From the NCBI RefSeq assembly GCF_006538745.1, contig NZ_BJLR01000007.1, positions 1 through 64,000 on the forward strand: a DNA stretch of 64,000 bases. The letters are read 5' to 3'. A program made the position numbers and the translations under genes. Of the stretch, positions 55,065 to 64,000 are shown in pieces (the stretch's first letter is position 1; each line of letters begins with the position of its first letter). The notes under the pieces are model-generated. The model saw nothing but the letters and a program-made list of their open reading frames with translations. It made no database searches and was not told where the DNA came from. Origin of the DNA: Cellulomonas cellasea. GTDB taxonomy: Bacteria; Actinomycetota; Actinomycetes; Actinomycetales; Cellulomonadaceae.

Positions 55065-55664
55065 CTACGCGCTGATCCGTCGTCGGCCCTCGAACGCCCG
55101 GCCGAGGGTCACCTCGTCGGCGTACTCGAGGTCCCCGCCCACCGGGAGGCCCGACGCGAGCCGGCTCACCGTGAGGCCCATCGGCACGAGCATCCGTGCG
55201 AGGTACGTGGCGGTCGCCTCGCCCTCGACGTTCGGGTCCATCGCGAGGATGACCTCGGTGACCGTGCCGTCCTGCAGGCGCGTGAGCAGGTCCTTGATCC
55301 GCAGGTCGTCCGGCCCGATGCCCGCGATCGGGTTGATGGCGCCGCCGAGCACGTGGTACTTCCCGCGGAACTCGCGCGTGCGCTCGATCGCGACGACGTC
55401 CTTGGGCTCCTCGACGACGCAGATCGTGGTCGGCGAGCGGCGGGGGTCGCGGCACACGCGGCACTGCGGCTCCTGCGACACGTTCCCGCAGACCTCGCAG
55501 AACCGGACTCGCGCCTTGACCTCGGTCAGCGCGTCGACGAGCCGACGCACGTCCGCGGGGTCCGCGGCGAGCACGTGGAACGCGATCCGCTGCGCGCTCT
55601 TGGGACCGACGCCGGGCAGCCGCCCGAGCTCGTCGATCAGGTCCTGGACCGCACCCTCGTACAC
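55065..55664 (-). CDS. recR: Recombination mediator RecR
   Basis: A 199-residue protein that with RecO loads RecA at gaps. It has an N-terminal Hh[18 protein letters not shown], a zinc finger with Cys56, Cys59, Cys68 and Cys71, and a Toprim domain starting [12 protein letters not shown]. Standard length. GTG 55664 is 6 nt after TAGGGT (55676-55671) with no Shine-Dalgarno, so recR-DUF5063 probably has a leaderless mRNA. The usual ybaB/ebfC gene is missing between it and dnaX. Confidence 0.97.
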   Translation of the reverse strand: MYEGAVQDLIDELGRLPGVGPKSAQRIAFHVLAADPADVRRLVDALTEVKARVRFCEVCGNVSQEPQCRVCRDPRRSPTTICVVEEPKDVVAIERTREFRGKYHVLGGAINPIAGIGPDDLRIKDLLTRLQDGTVTEVILAMDPNVEGEATATYLARMLVPMGLTVSRLASGLPVGGDLEYADEVTLGRAFEGRRRISA

Positions 55665-55740
55665 ACACCCACCCTACGTGCCCCGCGACCCCGCGGACCG
55701 GGAGCGCGCCGACCGCCGTCGGCCGCGGTCGGCCGTGACC

Positions 55741-55773
55741 GGCACCGACCGACACCGACCGGCACCGATCGGC
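55741..55773. repeat. 10-bp tandem repeat upstream of peptidase E
   Basis: GGCACCGACC, GACACCGACC and GGCACCGATC run in tandem with a partial fourth copy, in the divergent gap between recR and the peptidase E gene. No role apparent. Confidence 0.7.
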
Positions 55774-55858
55774 GCTGAAGCCCGCCGGACGTCGATGAGT
55801 TCGAGCGCCCGCTGCGGTCTACCGCGTCGTCCCTGCTCCCCGAGACCTGCGAGGCACC

Positions 55859-56521
55859 GTGAAGCTGCTGCTGACGTCGGGCGGGGTCACGAACCCGACC
55901 ATCCACGCCGCGCTCGTCGACCTGCTCGGCAAGCCGGTCGAGGAGTGCCACGCGCTGTGCGTGCCGACGGCGCAGTGGGGCCACCCGCTGTGCGGGCCCG
56001 GCTCCGTCCGCGGGTTAATCGCCGCCGAGCGCGACTTCCGGCACCTGTCCGGGCTCGGGTGGGCGTCGCTCGGGGTCCTCGAGCTCACGGCGCTGCCGAC
56101 GATCGGTGCCGAGCGGTGGGTGCCGTGGGTCCGTGCGGCCGACGTGCTCCTCGTCGACGGCGGCGACGCGACGTACCTGTGCCACTGGGTGCGGGAGTCG
56201 GGCCTGGCCGAGCTGCTCCCGTCGCTGCAGGACACGGTCTGGGTCGGCGTGAGCGCCGGAAGCATGGTGCTGACGCCGCGGATCGGGGACTACTTCGTCG
56301 AGTGGGCCTCCGCACCGGACGACCGCACCCTCGGCGTCGTGGACTTCTCGATCTTCCCGCACCTCGACGCGTTCCCGGGGAACACCCTGGCTCACGCCGA
56401 GCGGTGGGCCGCCGACGTCGGGGTCCCGTCCTACGCGATCGACGAGCAGACGGCCATCCAGGTGGTCGACGGCTCGGTCGAGGTGATCTCGGAGGGCCGG
56501 TGGACGACGTTCGGGGTGTGA
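55859..56521 (+). CDS. Peptidase E-like protein (S51 family)
   Basis: A 220-residue class-I glutamine-amidotransferase-fold serine hydrolase. The nucleophile is Ser132 in VGVSAGSM. LLVDGGDATYL and FSIFPHLDAF carry the substrate-pocket and catalytic-His segments. Family members cleave Asp-X dipeptides (peptidase E) or cyanophycin. N-terminus MKLLLTSGGVTNPTIHAALV. GTG start with GAGGCACC upstream. It sits in reverse orientation where ybaB is normally found between dnaX and recR, so it was probably inserted there. Confidence 0.88.
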   Translation: MKLLLTSGGVTNPTIHAALVDLLGKPVEECHALCVPTAQWGHPLCGPGSVRGLIAAERDFRHLSGLGWASLGVLELTALPTIGAERWVPWVRAADVLLVDGGDATYLCHWVRESGLAELLPSLQDTVWVGVSAGSMVLTPRIGDYFVEWASAPDDRTLGVVDFSIFPHLDAFPGNTLAHAERWAADVGVPSYAIDEQTAIQVVDGSVEVISEGRWTTFGV

Positions 56522-56597
56522 CCGCGGCGCTGCCGGTTCGCGCGGTGACCTGTTGCCGGGCAGCGTCCCGACGCCGGGCCCACCGTCTGCGCCCGCG

Positions 56598-59156
56598 TCA
56601 GCCCATCGGGTCGTCGGTCTGCTCGTCGATGATCGTGCCGCCGAGAAGCTGCGCGACGAGCGGCGCGCCCGTGAGCCCCGACGTCGCGAGGTCGGGGTCG
56701 TCGGGCGACGGGAAGTCCTCGACGGGGGCGTTGCGCGTCGCGCCGCGGCTCGCGGCGTAGGCGCGCTCGGCGGCGACGCGGGCCGTGACGGGGGGCTCCG
56801 CGGGCCCGCCGGGGGCCGCACCGCCGGGGCCGCGGGCACCTGCGCCGGGGCGCGCGCTCGGGGTCGAGCCGCTCGGGCGTGCCGGGGGCGCGTCGTCGTA
56901 CGGGTCGTCCGCCGGCGGGATCGGGATGCCCGCGTAGGGGTCGCCGTCGGCGAGGTCGTGCGGCGGCTCGGGAACCCCCGGGTCGTCGTCGTACGGCGCG
57001 GGTCCACCGACTGCGGGGCGCCGGCCGGCCGGCGACGCCGGCGGGGCGGCCGGTACCGGGGCCGGGGTTGCCGGGCGCGCGGGGGTGTCCCACGACGCGG
57101 CGGCCTCCGCTGCGGACATCGTCGGACCCCGGCCGGGTCCGCCCGCACCCGCCGAGGCCGTCGCGCCACCGGGCCCGGAGCCGCCCGGAGCACCGGCGGC
57201 CCCCGCGCCCGCGCCGCCGGCCGCGCCGGGCTCGTGCAGCACGGGTTCGACCCGCACGTCGAAGCCGAGGGTCTCGCGCACGGCGCGCTGCACCATCTCG
57301 GCGTGCTGGCCGCCGCGGAACGCGGTCGCGATGCCCGGGGCGGTGAACGCGAGGCGCAGCATCGACGCGTCGAGGTCGGCGACCTGCGCGTTCTGGCTCA
57401 CGAGCACCCAGGTGGCCTTCTTGAGGCGGTTGAGGGTGTCGAGCACCTCGGGCCACCGGCGGCGCAGCATCTCGGTGTCCTGCCCGGCACCGGCCGCGGC
57501 GGGCGGCGGGGCGGCGACTGCCGGGCCCTCGACGGCTGCGCCGGCACCCCGGTCGAGGGTCGGCGCCGCAGGGGCGGGGGTCGGGCGGTCCGCAGCCGGA
57601 CGCTCCGGAGCCGCGGTGGTCGCCCGCTCCGGCGCGGCGGCGGTCGGACGCTCCGGCGCGGCGGACGGTGTCGGGGCGGGTCGGGCGTCGGGGACCTCGC
57701 GGGAGGTCGACTGCTCGGGCTCGACGGCGTCGTCGGGCTCCGGGGCCGGCGGCGCGGCCGGCTCGGGCTGACGCGCCGACCGCTGCGGGTCGGCCGTGGT
57801 CGGGGGCACCGGCGCGGGCGGAACGGCGGGCACCGCGTCCGCCGGGGCGGCAGGAGCCGGGGAGGCGACGACAGCGGGGGCGAGCGGCGGCGGGGTGAGC
57901 GACGGCGGGGAGAGCGTCGGGGCGACGGGAGCCGAGGTGCTCGCACCGGCGAGGGCCGGCACCGCGGGAGCGGCGGCCGCGGACCCCGCGCCCCCGGCCG
58001 GCAGCCCCCGCTCGAGGCGGTCGAGCCGCGCGCCGAGGCCGGACAGCGAGTCGTCGACGGCCGGGAGCAGCAGGCGCGCCATGAGCAGCTCGAGGTGCAG
58101 GCGGGGCGACGTCGCCCCCGTCATCTCGCTGAGCGCCGCGTTCGCGAGGTCCGCGGAGCGGGAGAGCTCCGCGGCGCCGAGGTGCGCCGCCTGGGCGCGC
58201 ATGCGGGCGAGCTGGTCGGACGGGAGGTCACGCAGCGCGGCACCGGCGGCCTCGCCCGACGCCGCGATGACGATGAGGTCGCGCAGGCGCTCGAGCAGGT
58301 CCTCGACGAAGCGGCGCGGCTCGTGGCCGGTCGAGATGACGCGCTCGACGACCCGGAACGCGCTCGCGCCGTCGCGTGCGGCGACGGCGTCGACGAGGTC
58401 GTCGAGCAGCGACGCGTGCGTGTACCCGAGGAGCGCGACGGCGCCCTCGTAGTCGATCCCGCCGGGCCCGGACCCGGCGACGAGCTGGTCGAGCACCGAG
58501 AGCGTGTCGCGCGCCGACCCCGCACCCGCGCGCACGACGAGCGGGAGCACGCCCGCGCCGACCGTGACGCCCTCGGTCGCGCACAGCTGCTCGAGGTACG
58601 TCACGAGCACGTCCGGCGGGATGAGCCGGAACGGGTAGTGGTGGGTGCGCGAGCGGATCGTGCCGATGACCTTGTCCGGCTCGGTCGTCGCGAAGATGAA
58701 CTTGATGTGCGGCGGGGGCTCCTCGACGATCTTGAGCAGCGCGTTGAAGCCCTGCGGGGAGACCATGTGGGCCTCGTCGAGGATGAAGATCTTGTAGCGG
58801 TCGCGCGCGGGGGCGAACGTCGCCCGCTCGCGGAGGTCGCGCGCGTCGTCGACGCCGCCGTGGCTCGCCGCGTCGATCTCGACGACGTCGAGGCTCCCCG
58901 GGCCGCCGCGGGCCAGCTCGACGCACGACTCGCACACGCCGCACGGGGTGTCGGTCGGGCCCTCGGCGCAGTTCAGGCAGCGCGCGAGGATGCGCGCGGA
59001 CGTCGTCTTGCCGCACCCGCGCGGCCCCGAGAACAGGTACGCGTGGTTGACCTGGCCGGTGCGCAGCGCCTGCCGGAGCGGCGCCGTGACGTGGTCCTGC
59101 CCGACGACCTCCGCGAACGTCTCGGGCCGGTAGCGGCGGTACAGCGCAGTCGTCAC
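56598..59156 (-). CDS. dnaX: DNA polymerase III subunit gamma/tau
   Basis: An 852-residue clamp-loader ATPase. Walker A GPRGCGKTT (44-52), a zinc finger with Cys63, Cys72, Cys75 and Cys78, IFILDEAHMVS and the FATTEPDKV sensor lie in the first 240 residues. Residues ~380-550 and ~620-790 are Pro/Ala/Thr-rich linkers around a C-terminal tau-like helical domain (MLRRRWPEVLDTLNRLKKAT). GTG start is 6 nt after TAAGGT (59168-59163), so a leaderless mRNA is likely. No slippery frameshift heptamer was seen. Confidence 0.96.
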   Translation of the reverse strand: MTTALYRRYRPETFAEVVGQDHVTAPLRQALRTGQVNHAYLFSGPRGCGKTTSARILARCLNCAEGPTDTPCGVCESCVELARGGPGSLDVVEIDAASHGGVDDARDLRERATFAPARDRYKIFILDEAHMVSPQGFNALLKIVEEPPPHIKFIFATTEPDKVIGTIRSRTHHYPFRLIPPDVLVTYLEQLCATEGVTVGAGVLPLVVRAGAGSARDTLSVLDQLVAGSGPGGIDYEGAVALLGYTHASLLDDLVDAVAARDGASAFRVVERVISTGHEPRRFVEDLLERLRDLIVIAASGEAAGAALRDLPSDQLARMRAQAAHLGAAELSRSADLANAALSEMTGATSPRLHLELLMARLLLPAVDDSLSGLGARLDRLERGLPAGGAGSAAAAPAVPALAGASTSAPVAPTLSPPSLTPPPLAPAVVASPAPAAPADAVPAVPPAPVPPTTADPQRSARQPEPAAPPAPEPDDAVEPEQSTSREVPDARPAPTPSAAPERPTAAAPERATTAAPERPAADRPTPAPAAPTLDRGAGAAVEGPAVAAPPPAAAGAGQDTEMLRRRWPEVLDTLNRLKKATWVLVSQNAQVADLDASMLRLAFTAPGIATAFRGGQHAEMVQRAVRETLGFDVRVEPVLHEPGAAGGAGAGAAGAPGGSGPGGATASAGAGGPGRGPTMSAAEAAASWDTPARPATPAPVPAAPPASPAGRRPAVGGPAPYDDDPGVPEPPHDLADGDPYAGIPIPPADDPYDDAPPARPSGSTPSARPGAGARGPGGAAPGGPAEPPVTARVAAERAYAASRGATRNAPVEDFPSPDDPDLATSGLTGAPLVAQLLGGTIIDEQTDDPMG

Positions 59157-59273
59157 AGACGAACCTTAGACGCCGACGCCGACACCCGGGAGCCGCCTCC
59201 GGGCTCCCCGACCCGCCCGGCGGCGGCGGCCGGGTGACGGCCCTGGTCGGGGGCCGACGACGGCGCCGCCGGC

Positions 59274-62200
59274 TCAGGGCGCGGGGACGGCGAAGGTCCC
59301 GGGGGGCGTCGCGGTCGCCGGGGCGGTCGTCGCCTCGGCCGCCGGCGCAGTCGTCGCACCGGTCGGCTCGGCCGACACCGCGGTGCCCGTCGCGCCGGTC
59401 GCGTCGGCCGGCGGTGCGGTCGTCGTCGCACCCGTCGCCTCGGCCGGCGCCGGAGACACCGTCCCGTTCGTCGCCGCGGGCGCAACGGTCGTCGCCGCGG
59501 CCGACCCGGTCGCCTCGCCCTCCCCTGTCGCCTCGCCCGCCCCCGCCGAGGCCGTCGTCGTCGTCGCACCGCCGGCCGCCGGCACGCAGCGCGTGCACCC
59601 GTCGACGGCACCGCCCGACGGCAGCACGCCCACGAGGTGCCGGCGCGCCCGGACGTACTCGCACGCTCCGGGGTAGTCGGAGTGCCCGTGCACCGGCGGG
59701 TAGGCGGCGCGCTCCTCGTCGAGCAGGTAGTCGAGCGGGTCGCGGCACTCGATGTCGTGACCGCGCAGCGCGGAGGCGAGGCTCGACCCGATGGGGTCGG
59801 TGTCGCGCCACAGGTTGAGCCAGCGCCCGCCGAGCGCGGCGTCGAGCACGCGGAGCTGCTCGGGGCCGCCGACCCTGTGCCGCGCGGCCCGCGCCCCGGT
59901 GCCGTCGTCGTCCGGCGCGGCGACAGGCACGAGCTCCGCGCCGCTGAAGTACTGCGGGAAGAGCGGCTGGTAGAGGCGTCCGAGCGGGCTGCCGTGCGTG
60001 AGCAGCGCGACGCGGGCGAGCGTGCCCTGCCCCGCGGGGAAGCCCTCCGCGGCGTCGAGCGTCCGCAGCTGCGCGACGACGGCCGCCGCGAGCACCGAGC
60101 CCTGCGAGTGCCCCGAGAGCAGGACGCGCGGGCGGGTGGCCGGCTCGCGTGCGAGGAACCGGGTGCGCGCGACGATCTGCGGGACGGCGCGCTCGGTGTA
60201 GCTCGGCGGCGCGAACGGGTGCCCGCCGCGCGGCCAGAACGAGAGGACGTCCCACGCGACGCCCACGCGCCGGCGCACCACGGGCGAGCGCCAGCCCGCG
60301 ACGACGAGCCCGATCACGCCCACGGCCAGCGCGGTGAGCGCCCACGAGCCGGCCGCGCTCAGCCCGCTGCCGACGGCGACGGGCCACGTGACGTCCGTCG
60401 TCGCGGCGTCGGACGCGACCTCGGGGCCGGGGGCGGGGCGTCCGCGCATGAGGCTCGCGAGCGGCTCGATGCTCGACGTGAGCGCGGCGACGGCGATGAG
60501 GACGCCGAGGATGCTCGCGCAGCCGAGACCGTCGAGGATCCACCGGGCCTGCACGAGCCGCTGGAGCCGCCGGGCGCGCACGATGCGCCGGATCCGGAAG
60601 TCGTCGCGCCACGTCCGGTAGGCGGCCGGGCGGTCCGCGGGCGGGAGCGCGTGGTGGTGCACGAACGTCTCGACCACGCCGACGACGTCCCGCGCCGGGA
60701 CCCGGGAAACCAGCACGAACGCGACCACGCCCGTGAGGACCGCGAGCACGACGACGACCGCGAACCCGCCCGACGCCCACGTGAGGAGCGCCGGGACGGC
60801 GAGCGCGCCCTCGTCCGGGTCCGTCGGGGTCAGCAGCGCGCGGATCCGCAGCGTGAGCCCGGCCGCGTAGACGTACGCGAGCAGGACGCCGCTCGCCGCG
60901 ACGACCCACGGCGCGAGCCCGAGGAAGGCCGGGAGCTGGGACTCGGGGCGGGAGGTCAGCGGCGCGGCGCGGCGCTCGGCACGGCGCTGCGCCCGGGACC
61001 TGCGCCCCACGACGCCGTCGCGCAGCCGTGCGGCGAGCGTGCGCCGCGGACGGCCGGGCTGCGGCTCGGCGTCGTCAGCGGAGCGGGTGCCGGTGCGGGC
61101 GCGGTCGCGGCTCAGCGCCCGCAGCGCACGCGCGGTCCGGACCGGGTGCCGCACGGTCGACCGGGCGGTCAGGAGCCGCCGGACCCGGCGCGGCACGAGC
61201 CGGCCCAGCACCCACCCCACCGCCCGGTCGACGGCGTGGTCGATCCGCGACCAGCTCACCTGCACGCCGCCGAGCACGAGCAGCCCCGCGACCTGGACCC
61301 ACACGACGACCGCGAGCACACCGCCGAGCCCGGGGATCGGCCCTGTCACGTCCTCCGCGAGCCCGTCGACGGTCCGCGCGAACGACGCCGCCGCGAGCCC
61401 GACGCCCGCGAGCGCGAGCAGCTGCAGCACGGTCGCGACCGCCCCCTGGCGCCGGAGCGGGCGCTCGGTCCACGCGACCCACCGCGTCGGGAGCGCGACG
61501 AGCAGACCGCCTGCGACGATCACGAGCGCGAGGCACACCGTCGCGGCCCACCACAGGGCGGAGTCCGCGCCGCCGCGCAGCACCGCGGCGCCGACCTGCT
61601 CGCGCACGGCCCACACGAGCAGCACCCCGACCGACGCCCACCCGACGCTCAGGTGCACGCACCGCAGGCGCTGCACCATCGGCTCGGCGTGCCACATGAG
61701 CGGCGAGAACAGGCTCGGCTGCTGCTCGGCGAGGGGCTGCGTCGGCTCGGGCGGCGCGCCCGTGCCGGTGCGGGGGACCGCGCCCGCGCCTGTCGTCGCC
61801 CCCGTACCGGACGCCGCGCCGGGAGTCGCACGCGTGCCCGACGCCGCGCCCGTGCGGGACGCCGCGCCCACACCCGCACCCGCAGTCCCGGTGGCGGACG
61901 CCGCCCCCGCCGTCGCACCCGTGTCCGACGCCGCGACCGGCGCCGTCAGGTCGGACGGCGAGGCCGCCTCGTAGCGCAGGCTCACGCGGTGCGAGAGCCA
62001 CGCGATCGCTGCGAGGACGACGACGGGCACGGCCGACGCGGCGGCGACCCGCGCGCCGCGCGACCACCCCTCGGCGAACGCGAGACGGTCGCTGACGACG
62101 GCGCACGCGACCCGCCCGCACTGCCAGCCCACGAGGTCCATCGCGAGGAGCGCGGCCGCGAGCGTCACGACGACGGTCACGGTGAGACCGAGCAGCCGCA

Positions 62201-62543
62201 CGCACCCGCGCGACGCGGCGGCCCTGATCCGGGCGGCCCGCGGCCGCGAGCTGGTCTCCGTGAACGACCGGCTCGTCCACATCGCGAGGTTGACCAGCGC
62301 GAACGGCAGCATGACGACCCAGGCGGCCTGCGCGGCCAGCCCGGACGTGAGCCGCCCCCAGCTCACCGCCTCCAGCACCCCGTCCCCGGGCAGCTCGCGG
62401 GCGGCCGGCTCGGCGGCGCGCACGAAGCGCACGAGCTCGTCACCCGCGACGTCCTCGACCTGCGTGGTCCCGAGCATGTCCTCGGGTGTCGTCCCGGACA
62501 CCCCGTGGATGCGGAGCTCGACGTAGGACGGGCGAACCGGCAT
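59274..62543 (-). CDS. Very large multipass membrane protein with alpha/beta-hydrolase domain
   Basis: A 1089-residue protein. It begins MPVRPSYVELRIHGVSGTTP (an alpha/beta-hydrolase-like first strand), has at least ten hydrophobic segments in groups separated by basic loops, and a C-terminal domain with nucleophile Ser813 in LLSGHSQGSVLAA and later LLTHGSPLGRLYQPLFP, resembling lipases/DUF2235-like hydrolases. A Thr/Ala/Gly-rich loop (~225-285) and a ~95-residue ATGATTTA-type tail are low complexity. ATG 62543 was chosen for the conserved-looking N-terminus. Function unknown; a membrane lipid or ester hydrolase is a guess. Confidence 0.75.
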   Translation of the reverse strand: MPVRPSYVELRIHGVSGTTPEDMLGTTQVEDVAGDELVRFVRAAEPAARELPGDGVLEAVSWGRLTSGLAAQAAWVVMLPFALVNLAMWTSRSFTETSSRPRAARIRAAASRGCVRLLGLTVTVVVTLAAALLAMDLVGWQCGRVACAVVSDRLAFAEGWSRGARVAAASAVPVVVLAAIAWLSHRVSLRYEAASPSDLTAPVAASDTGATAGAASATGTAGAGVGAASRTGAASGTRATPGAASGTGATTGAGAVPRTGTGAPPEPTQPLAEQQPSLFSPLMWHAEPMVQRLRCVHLSVGWASVGVLLVWAVREQVGAAVLRGGADSALWWAATVCLALVIVAGGLLVALPTRWVAWTERPLRRQGAVATVLQLLALAGVGLAAASFARTVDGLAEDVTGPIPGLGGVLAVVVWVQVAGLLVLGGVQVSWSRIDHAVDRAVGWVLGRLVPRRVRRLLTARSTVRHPVRTARALRALSRDRARTGTRSADDAEPQPGRPRRTLAARLRDGVVGRRSRAQRRAERRAAPLTSRPESQLPAFLGLAPWVVAASGVLLAYVYAAGLTLRIRALLTPTDPDEGALAVPALLTWASGGFAVVVVLAVLTGVVAFVLVSRVPARDVVGVVETFVHHHALPPADRPAAYRTWRDDFRIRRIVRARRLQRLVQARWILDGLGCASILGVLIAVAALTSSIEPLASLMRGRPAPGPEVASDAATTDVTWPVAVGSGLSAAGSWALTALAVGVIGLVVAGWRSPVVRRRVGVAWDVLSFWPRGGHPFAPPSYTERAVPQIVARTRFLAREPATRPRVLLSGHSQGSVLAAAVVAQLRTLDAAEGFPAGQGTLARVALLTHGSPLGRLYQPLFPQYFSGAELVPVAAPDDDGTGARAARHRVGGPEQLRVLDAALGGRWLNLWRDTDPIGSSLASALRGHDIECRDPLDYLLDEERAAYPPVHGHSDYPGACEYVRARRHLVGVLPSGGAVDGCTRCVPAAGGATTTTASAGAGEATGEGEATGSAAATTVAPAATNGTVSPAPAEATGATTTAPPADATGATGTAVSAEPTGATTAPAAEATTAPATATPPGTFAVPAP

Positions 62544-62764
62544 GTCCTCAACCCCTCGGTCGAGCGGCCGGTCCCGCCACGGCGCCTCGTTGCGCACGCG
62601 CGGCCGGTCGCGCACAGAGGCAGAGCCGCTTGCGGGCCGCCTGATACGCGCGGGCAGCTACGGGGTTCGCGTCGACGCGCCGGTCCGGGCTCGTGCGCGT
62701 CCGCGGCGGGTCACCGCTCTGCGGCGGGGAACCCACGACCGGGCGCCGGGCGCCGCCGGGCATG
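62544..62764. other. Intergenic stretch between membrane hydrolase and SRP RNA
   Basis: About 220 bases, probably containing the promoter of the membrane hydrolase and the 3' end of the SRP RNA transcript. No tRNA-like fold or convincing coding sequence was found on either strand. Confidence 0.45.
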
Positions 62765-62840
62765 CAAGGACCCCCCGCACACCCGCCAGAGCTCACCTGC
62801 CCTTGCTGCCTTCCGGCCCTGGGGGGGTTCAGCGAGATGA
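62765..62840 (-). ncRNA. ffs: Signal recognition particle RNA, small bacterial type (4.5S)
   Basis: Leftward strand carries GGCCGGAAGGCAGCAAGGGCA, the SRP domain IV (helix 8) symmetric and asymmetric loops that bind Ffh, inside a long hairpin closed by a C7 run pairing with GGGGGG on the other side. The molecule pairs with Ffh to target nascent membrane proteins. Ends are approximate. It lies near dnaX, as in other actinobacteria. Confidence 0.93.
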
Positions 62841-62952
62841 CGCCGCACGAGGGGTCGACGACAAGCCTAACGCAGTCGTCGGACCACCGATCCCCAGGTT
62901 CCTCCCAGGTTCGCGCCAGGCTCGTCCCAGGATGTCCGGGAAACGTCGAGGG

Positions 62953-64000
62953 ATGACGACGACGACGAGCCGGACCGCCTCCCGCGCCCCTGCGAACGTG
63001 GGCCGCTCGCGCCTGACGCTCGTCGCCGCACCGGGCCGCTCGGCGCCGCGGGACGACGAACGTGCCCGACCGCGGGAGCGGAACGCCCTCGCCGGGGTGG
63101 CGGCCGGCCCGCTCGGTGCGACCACCGGCAGGCTCGCCGGACCTGCCGAGCGTCCCGGCGTCGACGCCCCCCGCGCCCACCGCGACGACGCCGGACGTCG
63201 GGACTGGGTGCGGCGGGTGCTGGGCGTCACCGTCGCCGTGCACGCGCGCGGCCCCGCGGCGCACACCCCCGACGCGGACGGCGCGGTGCGCTCGATGTTC
63301 GCGCAGCTGTCCGCCGTCGAGCGCCTGGTCGGGACCGACCGCCCCGGCTCCCAGCTCAGTCGCCTCGCGAGCGGGGACCTCCCGCTGGCCGAGGCGCACC
63401 CGGTGCTGCGCGAGCTCCACGAGCTGTGCGTCGCGGCGCACGTGCGCACCGACGGCTCGGTCGACGCGTGGGCCGGTCAGGACGGTCCCGAGGGGGTCTT
63501 CGCACCCGGCGGGCTCGTGACGACCTGGGCGCTCGAACGCGCCGCCCGGCACCTCGCGGACGTGGCCGGTGCGGCGTTCGCGGTCGAGGCCGGGGGCGAC
63601 CTCCTGCTGCGGGGCGCGCAGCCGGCGGGTGCGTCGCCGCGCGCTGCGGACCGTCCCGCGACCGGGTCGGCGGGCATCGACCCCGACGACTGCGGCGACC
63701 TCACGACCGGCGACGACGCGGCGACCCCGGCGTCCGGCGACGTCGAGCCGTGGCGCGTCGAGATCGAGCACCCGCGCGACCGGCGGCTCGTGCTCGCGAC
63801 CCTGCCGGTCCGCGAGGGCGGCGTCGCGACGGCGGTGGCGTCGGGCGACGCGTCCGTCGTCGACCTGCGCTCCGGGATCCCCGAGCCGACCGTGCTGGCC
63901 GCGACCGTCGTCGGCCCCTCGCTCGTCTGGTCGGACGTCTGGGCTCGCACCGCCGTCGCCCGCGGCACGTCGGCCGTGGAGTGGGTCGCGACGCTGCGGG
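62953..64000 (+). CDS. ApbE-like FAD:protein FMN transferase homologue, degenerate, 3'-truncated by window
   Basis: The frame runs 349 codons off the right edge without a stop. After ~85 disordered residues comes an ApbE-like domain: VTVAVHARG, an SAVERLVGTDRPGSQLSRL start, GGLVTTWALERAARHLADV, VEAGGDLLLRG and a final SDVWARTAVARG, which corresponds to the Mg-binding A-D-A-x-x-T-A. Several key positions differ: the usual Lys in GGIAKG is Thr, and an insertion of ~40 residues (AGASPRAADRPATG to DVEP) splits the C-terminal part. It may be an inactive or specialised flavinyl transferase. ATG 62953 follows GTCGAGGG. Confidence 0.7.
   Translation, partial: MTTTTSRTASRAPANVGRSRLTLVAAPGRSAPRDDERARPRERNALAGVAAGPLGATTGRLAGPAERPGVDAPRAHRDDAGRRDWVRRVLGVTVAVHARGPAAHTPDADGAVRSMFAQLSAVERLVGTDRPGSQLSRLASGDLPLAEAHPVLRELHELCVAAHVRTDGSVDAWAGQDGPEGVFAPGGLVTTWALERAARHLADVAGAAFAVEAGGDLLLRGAQPAGASPRAADRPATGSAGIDPDDCGDLTTGDDAATPASGDVEPWRVEIEHPRDRRLVLATLPVREGGVATAVASGDASVVDLRSGIPEPTVLAATVVGPSLVWSDVWARTAVARGTSAVEWVATLR

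Noticed and set aside
62621-62760. Possible tRNA-Ser next to the SRP RNA
   Set aside because: No cloverleaf with a T-loop and matching acceptor arms could be built on either strand.
62548-63771. A 407-codon minus-strand frame over the SRP RNA and the ApbE-like gene
   Set aside because: It crosses an RNA gene, has no recognisable domain, and the opposite strand carries a better-supported ApbE-like sequence.

Overview
The window is very GC-rich DNA with dense, mostly ungapped coding on both strands. It has actinobacterial hallmark genes (WblA/WhiB4, GlnR, a GlxR-type Crp, a PASTA-domain PonA, DUF2516 and DUF5063 proteins). Together with a secreted GH48 cellulase carrying FN3 and CBM2 modules, this suggests a cellulolytic Cellulomonas-like actinobacterium; the genus is an inference. 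No insertion sequence, integrase, CRISPR array or clear prophage is visible, so the window reads as ordinary chromosome with several accessory patches.

Layout. 1-9.3 kb: an unknown membrane protein, then a sugar-uptake operon read leftwards (ABC ATPase, permease, lipoprotein binding protein, Gfo/Idh dehydrogenase, TIM-barrel isomerase), with a divergent ROK repressor and a repeat-rich control region between. 9.4-15 kb: single metabolic genes (SDR, tyrosine-phosphatase-like, aldo/keto reductase, macrodomain) and a 620-residue unknown with an internal Tat-like signal. 15.2-19.4 kb: a leftward run of DTD, DUF2516, FUSC, YgfZ, nitrobindin-like protein and a 35-residue membrane microprotein. 19.4-22.6 kb: DsrE-like protein, a membrane protein, GlnR and an alpha/beta hydrolase. 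22.7-29.4 kb: a conserved block nth / RsiG-like / crp / RidA / DUF4177 / wblA / ponA / metallophosphoesterase, in the order known from Mycobacterium tuberculosis Rv3674c-Rv3683 but without the MBL-fold and ArsA-like ATPase genes. 29.5-33.2 kb: a DUF1906 peptidoglycan-binding protein, a Tat-exported unknown and tRNA-Pro(CGG). 33.3-37 kb: a NarL-type two-component system with a DUF4097 repeat protein.

37-46 kb is the accessory part: a frameshifted WYL regulator divergent from a Rid protein, a secreted repeat protein, a YCII protein with an ECF sigma factor that has lost region 4, the GH48 cellulase with a CebR/CelR-type operator upstream, a VOC/HxlR pair and a GNAT. 46-50.5 kb: a GntR(YtrA)-headed ABC exporter operon. 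50.5-64 kb: housekeeping genes asd, lysC (with an internal beta-subunit start), DUF5063, recR, dnaX and SRP RNA, interrupted by rightward genes for a phosphopantetheinyl transferase and a peptidase E, plus a large membrane hydrolase and a truncated ApbE-like gene at the right edge.

A recurring feature is a TAnnnT hexamer 6-7 nt before the start codon and no Shine-Dalgarno sequence at thirteen genes, which points to widespread leaderless transcription. Starts elsewhere were chosen from Shine-Dalgarno position, ATGA/TGATG overlaps and family length.
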